DNA of 64,000 nt from Gracilariopsis chorda (Eukaryota; Rhodophyta; Florideophyceae; Gracilariales; Gracilariaceae). Shown here in pieces: positions 41,286 to 53,586 of the stretch (positions are counted from its first letter, which is position 1; each line of letters begins with the position of its first letter). The stretch covers positions 372,001 through 436,000 of the forward strand of contig NBIV01000030.1 of the NCBI GenBank assembly GCA_003194525.1. The letters are read 5' to 3'. Under the pieces are notes generated by a model. That model was given only the letters and a program-made list of their open reading frames with translations. It was not told the DNA's origin and did no database searches. The translations under genes and the position numbers were made by a program.

Positions 41286-42131
41286 CTAACCACTGTGTGG
41301 TTTGGCCAAAGTTACCAACCAAGACCTGAAAAGGTTTGTCGGGTTCAATCGAGACACCACCATTCGAAATTGCAAGTTGACGATTGTCGTAAAGTGAAGG
41401 TAACGGTTGAATGACGTGCACAGCATGCTGTTTGGTAACAAATGAAACCTAGGTCCGTGACTACGTGGTATTGCCACGGACTCGCAAATACGACGCTTTG
41501 TGGCAACCGGATTCATATCGATAACATCCTGTGTGGCGAGTATCGGAACGCGCGTACGCGTAGCAAGTTTCCACGGTTTCCATATAATTGCCACGGTGGA
41601 TCCGTTTTCCATCTCCATTGTTTTTGCAGGAGGGCGAATAGCTTCAACAAAGCAATCACAGAAATCACAACCGAGCATTACCGGTGCTGCGAGCTTTTCG
41701 CATACAACGAAATTCAGTTGTACCAGATAGGTTCCTAATCTCACCACAAGTGATATATACCCACCGGTCTTCAGCGGGTTTTTATTCGCGTCAGCGATTT
41801 CCATCGTGGGTACAAAGAGAGTGTTACCGCGAAGTGTCAGTGGCACCAAATTTTCGTGGATTAAGTTGGCGACTGCTCCAGTATCAAGAACGGACAACAG
41901 TCGAACCATGAACTGGTTGGAGAGGCCAGGGTCGGCATAACTTATGTTTGAAGCTTTGTAGTTTCTCTTGGCCATCAACAAGACTCTATCCGCGATACAG
42001 AGATTACGAGAACGTACCCATGGCCGACATAGAACCATTAACTTGTTTGAGTCAACGTCTCTTTCAGCCATCATCCGTGTAAGGGTTTTAACAGCTGGGG
42101 AGCGAAGCTGTTCCGCCTTGGGCGTCTTCAA
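41286..42131 (-). pseudogene. Gypsy 2 protease region
   Basis: A retropepsin-like site is visible as LLSVLDTGAVANLIHENLVP and the later MLGCDFCDCFVEAI. The segment leads directly toward the RT region on the same strand. Confidence 0.75.
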
Positions 42132-42901
42132 CGTTGGATCAGAAGACGCCCCTCCCGAAGGGGAAACTCCTGAGATTAGTTTTTCGAAGCGGGTTCCACT
42201 GTATTTTGTAGCTGGACCGCTTCGGGGGATCCTGATTGAACCTCATTCGCAAGTACTCCGTCTCCAACCTGGCTACTAAGGTAATGTGCTCGAACGGCAT
42301 CGTATGCTGACACCTGATGCAGGTATGCTTGCGGAAACTTCTGCTGTTCGTACGACGCACTCCTAGCACGAGTGTTCTCCTCAGGCAAGAGGGCTTCGTA
42401 CTGTGCGATGGTCTTTAACCCGGCCCGCATGAGCAATGTGCATTTGGGTGCAAAATGAACATGTAGGTAGCAGATCAAACATATCAGCTGTGCTGAAGCA
42501 TCGGATGGTCGACTGTTCACCCGACGTTGTGTTGTGTCCTTCCAACCCGGACGGGTGTGACGCGTACCATTGTTCGCATAAGCGAGCGAAGTGGCCTGAA
42601 TTCGAACGCTTTAATAACACGCAAGGTCTCCATCCGCGATCGTAGTCAATGTTGACGAGAGATCCATAGTTCCCAAGGAGTCTGGGTCACTTCCAGCAAA
42701 ATTGATGTTGTATTTATCACCGGTTTTGGTTCTATCTCGCAATAGCGATAACTAGGATGATCCTTCTACTTGAAGAGCTCTCGATGGTCGAGTTTTCGAC
42801 GAGCGTCGATCACGATAAGTATCTTCCTCGGCTTCAGCGAATTGAACCAATTCGGGGTAGGTAACTCTCCGTTTCTCTTCCCGATGGCAAGCAACCAAAG
42901 C

Positions 42902-44118
42902 TCACGTAGGAGCATCAAGACCATCAAGAAACATGGTGCAGCGGTCTTGGGCGGAATACACCTTACTACAACGGTGAAACGCCTTATTCAAACGCGTCGA
43001 ATAAACCGTTTCGGTCTCGCCAGGCTTCTGCCTTATATCGCGCAAAGCGAGTATCGCATCCTGTATAGCATTACCAGTTTCATACGATCTCAGAAGGTAT
43101 CGAACCGCTTTTGGCCAACAGGTTACCCCACCCTCCAAAGCACGGGAATATCCACGAACGGAATTGAACTGATCTTCAGCCATACCGGTTGGAAAGTACG
43201 GTAAAGCGAAATACGCTTGTGCTTCACTCATCCCGAGTATATTAGCCTCCTGAACGAACTTCGCGAGGAAGTCAAGAACCAAGATTGGGTATTCAGCAGT
43301 AAAACACTTCCGTATGGTGAGACTCATTATTTTGATATAGTCCCCCACTTTTCCAGTTCCTCGTGACGATCGATCATTCGATGAATCGTCAATGCGATAA
43401 TATCGATACGATGACAGTTTCCTGAAAAGAGGATTCGCCGGCATCAGCTCTGTAAGCCTAAGGTGGCGCCGTTCCTTCTCGCGAAAGCGAATAACTACAT
43501 GAGTGTGGTACGTGGCCTTAGAACGTCTCGCGCGAGATATCCCATGATCGATATCGGAAATCGATGAATCCGAAGAGAAATCACTCGAGTGACGGTGAGA
43601 GTCTGCAACTGATGAATCCGAATGGATGCGAACTCCCTTTTTGGATTGACACTGACTTCGTGGCACGAGCAGTGAGTTGAACCAACCGCTGCATTTTCTT
43701 CTTGGGCACGTGCGTCCACGGCTTCATCCATACGGGTTGTTTTTTCAATAATATTCAGATGCAAGTGGATTCGAACTGTCGCTTCACGAACTTCATCGTT
43801 AAATATCTGATAACCCTTCATAAAAGACTCGGGTGTACCAAGATGTTCCAAAATTGGATTCACATCATCTCTCAAACGACGTAGATCGTTAGAGACTTCC
43901 CGAGCCTGGGCCGTCTTCAACCCTATGCCTAAGCTCGGATACACTCTGCAAGAGTTCCATATGTGTGGCAGCAGCGATGTCATGGCGAGACTCGAGCCGA
44001 GATCACTCCGAAGCAACATTGCTACCCGTAATAGCTGCTGACGGTGTCTCAACCACAGGTTGATTAACCATTGCGACTTCTCGCAGACCTGAAACAACAG
44101 AGGATGCTCTCCGAACAT
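42902..44118 (-). pseudogene. Gypsy 2 gag region
   Basis: The segment has gag-like sequence: FTAEYPILVLDFLAKFVQEA, AYFALPYFPTGMAEDQFNSV, and REKPGETETVYSTRLNKAF-type spacing. It is preceded by Ser/Asp-rich sequence, in the expected place after the 5' LTR. Fossil; no zinc knuckle was clearly seen. Confidence 0.65.
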
Positions 44119-44454
44119 CCAGAACTACCTCATCAGTAGATGAATTCTCCACGGTAGAACACGCGAACGCGGTGCAGGAGGCTGAGGAAGGCCTGACGGT
44201 CCTGCACGAGAACCCTTAGAGGGTGATGGCATTTTTCAATTGGCCAGCCAATGCACTCAGAGTACTGAAGAGCTCAAGTACGAGGTATCAGAAGAACGGA
44301 GCACAAAACAAAAAAATCTTCACCGAAATCACTCAAACATCACACGATAGTCAAACTTGTCACCAGTTCTTTGACTTCCATGTGAGTCTTTCTTCTTCGA
44401 AGTTAACCAATTACGATTATTCCGTTGAAGTAACCAGGCACGGTTCAACCTTTC

Positions 44455-44469
44455 TAGGTCGGCAGACCA
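44455..44469 (-). other. Gypsy 2 primer-binding site candidate
   Basis: In minus-strand sense TGGTCTGCCGACCTA starts eight bases after the end of the 5' LTR. It begins TGG as expected for pairing with a tRNA 3' CCA end. The tRNA is not identified. Confidence 0.45.
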
Positions 44470-44476
44470 CTTTTAG

Positions 44477-45397
44477 TGCAAACCCAAAAGCTGGGTATCA
44501 AACTCAAGTTGTCCGGGGCCTTGCTTTCTATGGAGGCACATTCAGTGACCGAGCCCTCTGTATACTTTTAATACGGGCGTAACTCCGTAGGTACTTTGGA
44601 TTGACCACAAAGGTGGATAAAGAAAGGTGAACCGAATCCAGAAAGACGGTAGAATCGGAGACCGGTGTGCCACGCAATGCGGTGGTTTAGAATATACCCG
44701 GTGAAGGGTGCCTCCGCATGACAGAAAAAACCACCCAGCGGGTCGTGCGGAAAGCGGAAACAGACCCGACGGAGGCTGCACATGCACGAGATGTAGCGAA
44801 CAAATTACCCAATACAAAGGCGATACCAGTACCAAACGGTAGATAAATGTTGCACGATAATTATAACACACAGTATCTGTATGTTTACCGAGCAGTTGAA
44901 TTGAACTAACCGATTGCGGTGACCCTCCGCGGGGAGTAGTACACGGCGCAACGACGTCGCAATCCAGAGCCGGATACCTCAGGTCAAACTGAACAGTTAT
45001 GATTGACCGAAGTATCGAGTTAACTTTACTTAGTGCTCGAGACGATGAGGTAGCGCTCACCTAAGTAGGTACAATACCAAATAAACTCTAGTAATTAACT
45101 ACAATAGTACACCTTTGCTCAGAACCACACACGTGGCCAGGCCTGTGTCAGGCACTCTGAGGCGTCAAACCAAGTGAAACATAACACTACAGCATGGTGT
45201 CGTCACACACGCGTCCGCTCATCCTGCAATCCATTTTACATTCTTAACTTCCTACGTGAAATTTCACACAGTAAACCATCCCATTGGCATCACCTCGTAC
45301 CGGTCCCACTCATATACGGCAGAGCCGTCACGGTAACCACGTCACACTCCTATGAGTAGCATCATCGCGATTTCCAGGCCTTTTGCGTTGCCCCACA
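44477..45397 (-). repeat. Gypsy 2 5' LTR
   Basis: The 921-bp copy is the partner of 32106-33036. In minus-strand sense it starts TGTGGGGCAACGC and ends GGGTTTGCA. Divergence from its partner is clearly higher in the first 100 bp of the plus-strand reading than elsewhere. Confidence 0.88.
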
Positions 45398-47402
45398 AAG
45401 GGGCACTAGCGAATGCCACGGGACCTACTAAGAAATCGTAGAGAAATTGGGGTATGGAGGAAAACACAGCCAACCGGCAAGGCCGATCTGCCACGACTGA
45501 TATCAGCGACCGATAAATAATGCAACCGACCGTCTCAAATGACTGAGATGACCGATGGTGGGCTCTGACTGGGGAATGCCCGAAGGGAAATGAAGAACAC
45601 GATAGCAAACACCCAAAGACGGCGCGGCCTTCCCACAGCGCGACCCTTCAAATATGGTAATTCCATTAAGGGAATACGCCAATCGAGATTCAGGGGGCTT
45701 CTAGGACGATATTGCATACCTATCCGTCCAAACCGACGTCAAGTTGCTCCTTAATCTGACGCCAGCTGTGGAACTCAACACGGCGAGCATCATGATGGGC
45801 CAGGAGACCTCTCCGACGACCGATCTCTTCGCTTATACCACGAGGACGTGGCATAATCTAACCAAAGAGGTATGTGGGAGAGCGACCGTACAAGAATGAT
45901 GTCTCTTTAGTAATTGGGTGTCGAGGGGACAGCTCACGGGTGACAAATTAGAGAGGTGATCCAAAAGTTGGCTGACGTGTACATGCAGGACATGCCCAAG
46001 CAAGAGAGAGTAATTGCCGAGCCAGTGTAGTAGAATTTTAATTAGTTTTGTGGGTGTGGCAATTAGGGCTAAAGGTGGATGGTAGCAGGCCAACTGGGAA
46101 GGTTCACAGTGTATCTCAGACGTATCTCGAATACCACTCCTACCAGGGCGGCCGAGGTATATGTATGCGATCTCAGGCGGCCATCACGATCAAGTAAAGT
46201 GAGGTGTCACTCTACCAAACCGTCTAGGACCTAGCTCCTGCTCGCAACACAGACTGTGTGCTGACTTGTCCCGCTATCTCCGCACGGTAAAATCCCACAA
46301 TGCCTGGTCACCAATGCTCACCGCCAAAGCACTGACTGCCCTTGATGTAGTTGCCCGCCCAGTTCCACTGTCTACGCCAGACGCCTCCTGACTCTCATCC
46401 GGTCTTTTCAGACTATCGCCACCGTATGCCGTTCCGGTCTCTCTAAGAAACCCACAAATACCAGTTGCAGAGGCTACGCCCGACCGACTGGCACCACACA
46501 CTCCCAAGGTAACCCACCATTCCACAATAGCGGAAGGGTGGTTTCCGCTTGATGGCTGTATCATTGTAACGGAATATGGATCAATGGAGGGACCTGTACT
46601 TGAAGCGTTTTTCAAGCATGTTAAACAAACTGCAAGGAAAGCTTTGGACGACACTACAGCCTTGTTAGTATTCCTAGATGGACATTCGTCATGCAAGCAC
46701 CCGGGATGCATCAATTACTGCTCCTCAAACGGTATGTAAGCTTTAATTAACGCCCTTCATACTTCCCACATCCTACAGTCTTGTGATCAACTCATCAACA
46801 AGAGATTTTAGGAACTCATCTAAGAGGTAAGGGACGAGTTCTGTCACCAAGAATGCGTCAATACGGCACGCGTGAACTTCAGCCTGGCTTGTGCTTTTTA
46901 CGCCGTCGAAAGAATCACTCCAGAGCTTATTCAGGCATCGGCCAAGTTTCCGGGAAACTTTCCATTCCAGCGCATCTTTGCTGAGAGGCACAAATCGTAC
47001 AAAGACGAGCAAAGTGAGCACATTAAGGTAGATAATGAACATAATTGACGACAATCGCGATGTTCCAACGAAGCTTTAGGACATTCAAAGCATTCTGAGG
47101 AGGGAAGAGACGGTTAATAGCATTATTATGGACAAAACTAATGGATGCAAAGGGAAGGTGGAGAGTAATGCTCAGAAAGTAAGTGAACGGTATTTGTATG
47201 ATACTGGCGTGCCGGATTTATGGGTAACGCATGGTGACGAACTAAACCGTTAAAAGCAAGCTGAACAAGAAGATCGTCATGTTGAAAGTGAAGAAACTGG
47301 CCATAAAGTCGAGTAAAGCGTTGGAAAGAATAAAATCTCGTTAGGAAACGGAGGTGGGTAGTCTGATCTGTAAAAAAGAAAAAGAAGATCGTTGCAGTAA
47401 AG
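45398..47402. other. Degraded zone with minus-strand ORF fragments
   Basis: No intact gene is seen. Copy B of the dispersed repeat lies at about 45900-46520 (-). A 93-codon minus frame at 46773-47054 (FVPLSKDALEWKVSRKLGRC) and a short basic frame starting MPRPRGISEEIGRRRGLLAH near 45855 (-) look like remnants of coding sequence of unknown family. The rest is uninformative. Confidence 0.4.
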
Positions 47403-47456
47403 AAGCTTTTAGCAATAACCAAGTTCTTTAGAACTTGGTTATTGCTAAAAGCTTCG
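47403..47456. repeat. Perfect palindrome, 26-bp arms, 2-nt centre
   Basis: The arms 47403-47428 (starting GAAGCTTTTAGCAATAAC) and 47431-47456 are exact reverse complements around TT. It has the same design as the palindromes at 13.3-13.4 kb but an unrelated sequence. Confidence 0.95.
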
Positions 47457-48450
47457 GGGTTAAAATCCTTAAACGCCGTCATGCTAGAGATAAAAGAAGT
47501 GAGGAGAAGAAGTGCATGAGAGAATTAGAACACGTGCTCGTGAACTGGGCAGAAATTTGGGGTATAAAACGATCGGAAAGTTTGGGCGCAGAAAATGGTA
47601 CCAAAGGGAAGCCAACGTCCGTGTTTTTGTTTCAGTTTCCCATTCAACTGATGTTGGAGATTGTAAACGATACGGTAGACGTAGGGTGCAAGGCGCGCTT
47701 GGGGGCCAAAATATTTCCTGATGGCGCCTGAAGGGGTTTGACGGTGAACGGAGAGTCTATGGAGGTGGAAAGTGTCAATTACACAATATGTGCGCTTCAT
47801 GCACATCCTTTTAATATAGAGTCCATCAGTCAAGAAGGCTTTTTTCAAACTGTTTTGGAGAACTTACAGTATTTTAAAAGCGTGATACTCTCCCCGGAAG
47901 GCCAACAAACTCTCCAAATTGCTCGAAAAAGGGACGACAACTTCAATTATGGTACTCAGCAAAGCCAATTATGAAAATATTTCTTGAAAAATGCACCTGA
48001 CAGTTTCAAGATTTCAGAAACTGTCGAAATTGTGCATAATAAAAACAACATTGAATTAGGTTTGTGTAAACCTCAACCAAAATTCAGCTTTCAAAACAAA
48101 TTTTATTTCTTGATTTGCACTAGAGCACATTGTACACGTCACCATCTCAGACTGCTCAGATGGTGCGAAGCTCACTGTGCGCCTCAATTTAGTACGCCAG
48201 TAGCTTTCTTTACTGCCGTCGTCAATTTCGCCCACACGCGCGAAAATCGTATCGGCCACCGCGTCGAGAGACTTCTTGCCGCGCGCCAAAGCACGCACTT
48301 GCATGCCTACCTACAGTCAATGATCACGTCCCAAAACGTGCAGGTCAGCGCTGCAGTCACATTTCCACAGGCTGGACCATATGCAGCTGCTACAGAAGGA
48401 GTCGTCTCGAGACACCACTCTCCCGACCGCCAACGAAGAGGGAGTAAGAT
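47457..48450. other. Unassigned ORF fragments
   Basis: Plus-strand frames at 47435-47731 (KRSEEKKCMRELEHVLVNWA) and 47738-47974 (SMEVESVNYTICALHAHPF) have protein-like composition. A minus-strand frame at 48056-48304 has a CxxC (EMVTCTMCSSANQE). None shows a domain I recognise, and stops separate them. They may be exons or remnants of a decayed host or transposon gene. Confidence 0.35.
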
Positions 48451-48633
48451 ATGCTCGACACAAATCTGCTCGACGATGCTCGGGAGAACGTTAATTACGT
48501 ATCGCTCTTCGCCTTCGTCTCCCTCCTGCGCGACGAGCGTTGCGACTTCGAGACCATGGGAAAGCAGGATTCACAGGACTTCCTCCGCTATCTGCTTGTA
48601 AAGGTCGATGCCGCCCTCATGATGCAACTATAA
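48451..48633 (+). pseudogene. Fragment of a ubiquitin-specific protease (USP, C19)
   Basis: The 60-residue frame contains SLFAFVSLLRD and then MGKQDSQDFLRYLLVKVDAA. This matches the second conserved box of USP deubiquitinases (QqDAqEFLryLLd). The catalytic Cys box and His box were not found in the neighbouring frames. It is probably a decayed gene piece or an exon of a broken gene. Confidence 0.45.
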
Positions 48634-50197
48634 GCCATCGATTATCCCTGCAGTGACGCTCCTCAATCTCCACTACTGGAGCAGAGTGCCGCCCAACCAC
48701 TCAGTTTCCCGCGAGGCATTGGGGCCAAAAAACAAGACAACCCAAACCTGCCCAGCAGTTCTGTAGCTGCTACTTCGCGCTATATGTGCTTCAAGAGGAA
48801 GGGCACTTCCTGTTTATCAAAAAGGTTGCCGGCATCAAGTGGCACCAGGCACAGCGCATCTAAGGCGGCACGCTGCTCAACGTGGGCCACAAAAGCATGC
48901 ATGGCACATGATCCACGTGCGCAGAACTCGTGCATCGACTCAAAAAAGGCACGTCCGGGCTCATGGTCATCGCCAAGACGCCCCGCACACACGAGTGACT
49001 GAGCTCGCTGTTCGCCCGTGGCAATATGAAGAAAGTGTACATGGCAATCAGATTGAACTACCAGTGTACACCAGACTGTCGCTCAGCCACCATCACGCCA
49101 CCCATTGGACGGCCTCAGGAAGACCGACTGAGCACGGCGGTGCTGCAGCAAAACAGCGGCGGACGACACGCCATGAGCGTTGTTGAAGCAATTGCGCACG
49201 ACGAAAGCGCGCTGCTGTAAGTTGTGAAGGTGCAAATAGAGACGGTTGGAATGCCTCAGGTCAGGCTTCATTTACGTTATAACCTTGCGCCTGTTGTATG
49301 CGACGCGCTTTATGGCCTCACGGACTTGAACGCATGCTTTAGGAAGCACGCCGCACGACCCATGTTGCATGCATGGCGCCTTCAGCTGGTGCTTCCATTC
49401 ACAAAGCAGCCGCTTTGTCAAACGGCTCCACTCGCAAGCGAAATGCACACGCTCATCTCCTCGCGCATAGGCGCGAGTGCAAAGGTCACGCTCGACGAAT
49501 CAACCCCCTGACACGCACACAATCACACGCACACACATAAGACTCGCGCGTGCTCACGGCGGCGGCGTGTGGATTTCCGCAATGGTGGGCGTGGGGGACG
49601 ATGGGTCTCTCAAGCGCCTCATGACTGGAATGATGGCCGACTGCGACACGGTCGTCTATGAAGGCGATTACAAGTCTGAGAGTGCGTGCTTCTTCTCGCG
49701 CTGTCTCTGCATGCCTAACCGGCGCTATGTGCGCGCAACTCTGTCACGAGGCTGAGCGTGGCCATACGATCCATTCTCAAAATGTCGTACTTTGACAGAT
49801 TATCGTGACCCACGAGCTTCAGCAGACATTCATCTCGACTATTTTCTTCAAATTTGCGCCTCAAATCCCACTTTTCCTTCGTAGCGTAAACATATCATGC
49901 TTATCCATAACATTTAAAGCAAGTTTAGGATGCGTCAGGGAGAAAATGTTCCCTCTTGCACGCGGATTTCAACGACGAAACTCTATTTTTCACTTGTGCG
50001 TCAGTAAGGAATTCGTTTGGCAAGGAAGATTCCTGACTGATTCCTTTCTTGAACTCTAGTACTATTGCAAGTGCAGCAATTGTCTAGTTAGAACCTTGAC
50101 CTATATCATCAATAATACTCCGATACGGTGCCGTGATTCCAGGGGCTCTTACAGTTCTGTTGCCACCACTCTTCTGTATGTTGAACATAACCTGTAT
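48634..50197. other. No gene established
   Basis: Open frames at 49026-49220 and 49224-49511 (+) have protein-like stretches (VRLHLRYNLAPVVCDALYGL) but no recognised domain. A CA-rich patch (ACACGCACACAATCACACGC) lies at 49514-49540. Together with the USP fragment this may be the debris of one gene; the evidence is thin. Confidence 0.35.
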
Positions 50198-50467
50198 TTA
50201 TTTCTGTATATACGACTCTCTTGGAATTTCAAACCTATATCCTAGCTGGGACATGATATGCTCCCTCAGTGCAGAAAACCCCATCTGAAACGACTTATAT
50301 TTTGGCGCTCTATCGAACAGATGCTGCAATGCTATTTTGTGTTTATCGATAAACGTTGAAAGCGTCTCCAAACTTCTTTCCCGACGAGCCCATCCTCCAA
50401 ATTGGGCATCTATGACAGATTTGGAAACATCAATTCCCTCCAAGATTTCATCATCTTTGACAGACAT
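50198..50467 (-). CDS. Hypothetical protein, 89 residues
   Basis: An ATG-started frame encodes a soluble, mixed-charge protein (MSVKDDEILEGIDVSKSVID, then ARRERSLETLSTFIDKHKIA) with predicted helices and no low complexity. No family is recognised. It lies between degraded sequence and copia 1, so it may itself be a fragment. Confidence 0.35.
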   Translation of the reverse strand: MSVKDDEILEGIDVSKSVIDAQFGGWARRERSLETLSTFIDKHKIALQHLFDRAPKYKSFQMGFSALREHIMSQLGYRFEIPRESYIQK

Positions 50468-50559
50468 AATGCAAATTTCTTTGGACTCTATAAGTCGTTA
50501 GGCGAGATTAACACAACATCCTAAAACCGTTCTAGTTCCCTGCGAATGCGATCCGCTTT

Positions 50560-52330
50560 TGCAACGACACATTCTTACCACATTATCTGCGCAGAAGATT
50601 TTCAACCATATCACACGTCCTCTGACTCCACTTACACCACCACAACAGAGTCTACAACCCGTCCCCGACACCACCAATCCATACCCACAACCATCCAACT
50701 CGACACTCCACCCCTACCAACACTGCGCAAGCGCAGAAATACCCAGATGCAGTACACTGGAGAAACGCCCACAACGACGAACTTCAGAACCTAGATAGAC
50801 ATAACAGCGTCAAGTGGCTACCCCCAGACGTCAAGCCATCTCCGGATCTCATCATTCCACTGATGATGCTGTACAGATATGAACGCTCAGCGGAAGGTAG
50901 CATAACACAACGCAAGGCCAGGGGCAATCTCCGTGGCCACTAATGAAACCAGACCTGCACTATGACCCCAAACACACAACCACGTACACCCCGGACCGAA
51001 CAACTCAACGCCTGTTTATAGGATTACATGCAGCGTTGAATCTACCCATTGAACACTTCGATATAAAGTCAGCATATTTACACAAGCCTTACCCAAACAT
51101 TCGAACAGTATTTGTCAAGCATATGGCGTCCTTCGATGGGGCATACACGCACCCAGGACCCTACGTACAACTCATCGGCAACCTTTACGGTTCCCCACCC
51201 GCCGCTTATTACTATAACAATGGCCTCCACAAATTCCACATCAAACTCGGATACAAGTGCTCCGAACTCGATCTATGCCTCTACACCGTGCACACATTAC
51301 GAGGATTCCCCATAATCAGCACGACCATAGATGACTTCTTGATAATAGCCTCCAACCGATCAATTATCCACGACCTATTCAACTGCCTCCTTCAAAAATA
51401 TCAAGTCAAGCGTCTTGGCACACTAACGCGCTTCTTAAACTGCAGTATCACCATTACACTCCAAGGCACCCAAATTTCGCAACCCGAGGCCATCAGCAGC
51501 ATCCTTTAACAAATGAAATGAGACACTGCAATCCCATTCTCACGCCTTACAGCAGCCTCAAAACTCTGGACCAACAACAGAACACCGAGCCCCTGTCACC
51601 TGACGATGCTCACCAACACCGCCAAACGATCGCGGAAATCAGATACATAACAGACAGCACGCGCCCCGACATTGCGTACGCTACAAACTGTCTTGCACAA
51701 CATATGTCATGACCGCAATGAAACCACAAACAAGCACTCAAGACAGTTTTAAAGTATCTCCAAGCCTCCAGGCACTACGTCCTCGTCTTCCAAAAACCAC
51801 AGGACACAGCCTCTCCCTCCCTTCAAATCTATAGTGACGGGGACTATGCCAATAATAAAGACTGCAAATTCATATCAGGCGATTTACACAGCTTTAACAC
51901 AAAACCCATCTCATAGTCCTTCAAAAGCAAAAGTTATTCGCCTTATCCAATACGGAAGCGGAATAAATAGCAGCAAACAACGCTTCCAAACACACTAATT
52001 GGATCACGAAGATGTTAGCTGACACCAGACTCACCACGTCGTTTCCACCTCAACATCACATAGAAAATCTATCAGCAATACTTATATCGGAAAACCAAGC
52101 ACCAACAAAGCACCGCAAATACATAGATATACGATTCCATTGCCTTCAGCACCACTTGACAAACGGAAACATGATTATCAAACGAATACCGACGAAAGGC
52201 ATGCACGCCGACATACTGACGAAGCCATTGCATCGCGACAGATTTCAACAACTTCGACGACAACTCCAAATCCTACCCTTCCCCAAGACAACAAGTGATT
52301 CATCAACTGGGGACTGTCAAACACCATCAC
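50560..52330 (+). mobile_element. Copia 1: Ty1/copia retrotransposon fossil, truncated
   Basis: Plus-strand copia RT sequence (HFDIKSAYLHKPYP, GSPPAAYYYNNGL, TIDDFLIIAS) lies at 50943-51509. The RNase H end (TDSTRPDIAYATNCLA, 51518-51712) follows, then RKYIDIRFHCLQHHL and HADILTKPLHRDRF at 52012-52260. Gag and integrase are absent, so it is 5'-truncated. At least five breaks. GGGGAC at about 52305 followed by TGTCAAACACC may be the polypurine tract and the start of a 3' LTR. Related to copia 2 but distinct. Confidence 0.82.
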
Positions 52331-52389
52331 TCCTTTATGCATCACATCATTCGAAATGTCAAACATCACAGTTAGAAAACAGTACTTAA

Positions 52390-53586
52390 GCATAGACGGT
52401 GACGACAAGAGAGAAAGGGCTAAAATACACGACGTAGATAGTGTAGGCGAATCAGCGCACTTTTGCACCAACAAAAAGAGAGAGTCGGCGGACACGTACC
52501 ACGGCAGGCCGCACATGTGCCAACGCCAGTTTAGATCGTACTGTAGCCAATTATATGCCCCTATTTTGTATTTGAAGCAGTAGATCCGCAGAGTCAGGAC
52601 ATTCCCTCTATCCCTGCTCTCTCTGGCAGCCAATTCAGCACAATGTAAATGTCATAATTGCCTTTTGGTGCCATCATTCTTCAAACTGGTGAGCGTAACC
52701 GAGCAAGAAGAGAGATAGGTAATCGTGATCGTGCTCTGCAAACATTCTTTCCCCTTATGATCATGCCATCACTGAGCCAGACTTTCTCCGGTATTATTGA
52801 CTGCTTTTATGTCAGCCTTCGGCTTGGGACATCCGCTTTATGTGCAATGCTCTCAAACAAAGAGGTTAGTGAATGTACATAGGCTGTTGATCTGATACGG
52901 ATGAAATCTACCTCTTGGCAACTCATATCTCGTACACCACAACAAAAAGTAACTCCAAGGGCCCCTACACCTACTTCAGCCTTAGTGGACCTACAGTTAT
53001 TGAACAGAAAGGCGAGGGGAGTGATGGAAGAGTAATGGACTAATCTGTCAGTAAGTGAAGTCCAGGAAATTCTTGCGGACAAAGTCAAAGCTCCCACCTA
53101 CAAAGGGTTTCTGCATGAGTTACTTATGGCGACGTTCAACTCGAATGTCGTACACCAGGAAAAGAGTATCTAGCTGCTTGCTGGTCTAGTGGACTCACCA
53201 ATCGAGGGGACTACTTTCTGCAAATGCTTTTCCAAACTTTTTCGTAACCTTTCTGATATGGAGACTGACAAGCCACGCTTTTCTGAGTTTCTGTGGAGAT
53301 TTATCGGCAGTACAGCCGCTACTGGCAAGCTGGATCCGAGTAATAGGAAAGCCTTTGGGTTGAAGTTCTTGGTATGTGATCTCCAATAAATTGAAGGCCG
53401 GAAGCGATGGGTAAACTTGGGTGCACATTCCTTTGCCGAGCTTTCCAGAAGACTAACTGCTTCGGTACCAGATGAAAAGGAGAGAGAAGACATGGTACGA
53501 CAGGTGGCTGAGCGGCTACACATTGACTTAGCTGCTGACATGTCCCTATGGAATCCTATGCGAGGGTTAAGCAAGCTTTCGTGCTC
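52390..53586 (+). pseudogene. Unidentified degenerate gene, best seen at 53040-53611
   Basis: On the plus strand, protein-like sequence runs EVQEILADKVKAPTYKGFLH, then FCKCFSKLFRNLSDMETDKP, FLWRFIGSTAATGKLDPSN and LSRRLTASVPDEKEREDMVR, with at least one in-frame stop (TAA at 53387). The all-helical feel and the 'SPIE...F...L..' pattern suggest an alpha-solenoid such as an MIF4G-like repeat, but this is a guess. The reading runs into the left terminal repeat of the DIRS-like element at 53587, which therefore interrupts it. Confidence 0.4.

Larger units (their letters stand above)
32106..45397 (-). mobile_element. Gypsy 2: Ty3/gypsy LTR retrotransposon fossil with antisense gene
   Basis: The 13.3-kb element has two direct LTRs (32106-33036 and 44477-45397), each TG...CA. 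In minus-strand sense it has a primer-site candidate after the 5' LTR, gag, protease, RT, RNase H and integrase (about 44118 to 38035), then 5 kb holding an antisense gene, then a polypurine tract and the 3' LTR. By eye the LTRs differ at roughly a tenth of positions, and the pol genes carry at least eight breaks, so it is old. No 5-bp target duplication is visible (TGTAG left, AAAGG right). Confidence 0.85.

Noticed and set aside
32101-45402. Target-site duplication for gypsy 2
   Set aside because: TGTAG on the left and AAAGG on the right do not match, and shifting the LTR ends by a few bases does not help.
47138-47482. 114-codon minus frame across the 47.4-kb palindrome
   Set aside because: It contains long Phe and Thr runs from a poly-A/T tract and no domain; it is judged non-coding.
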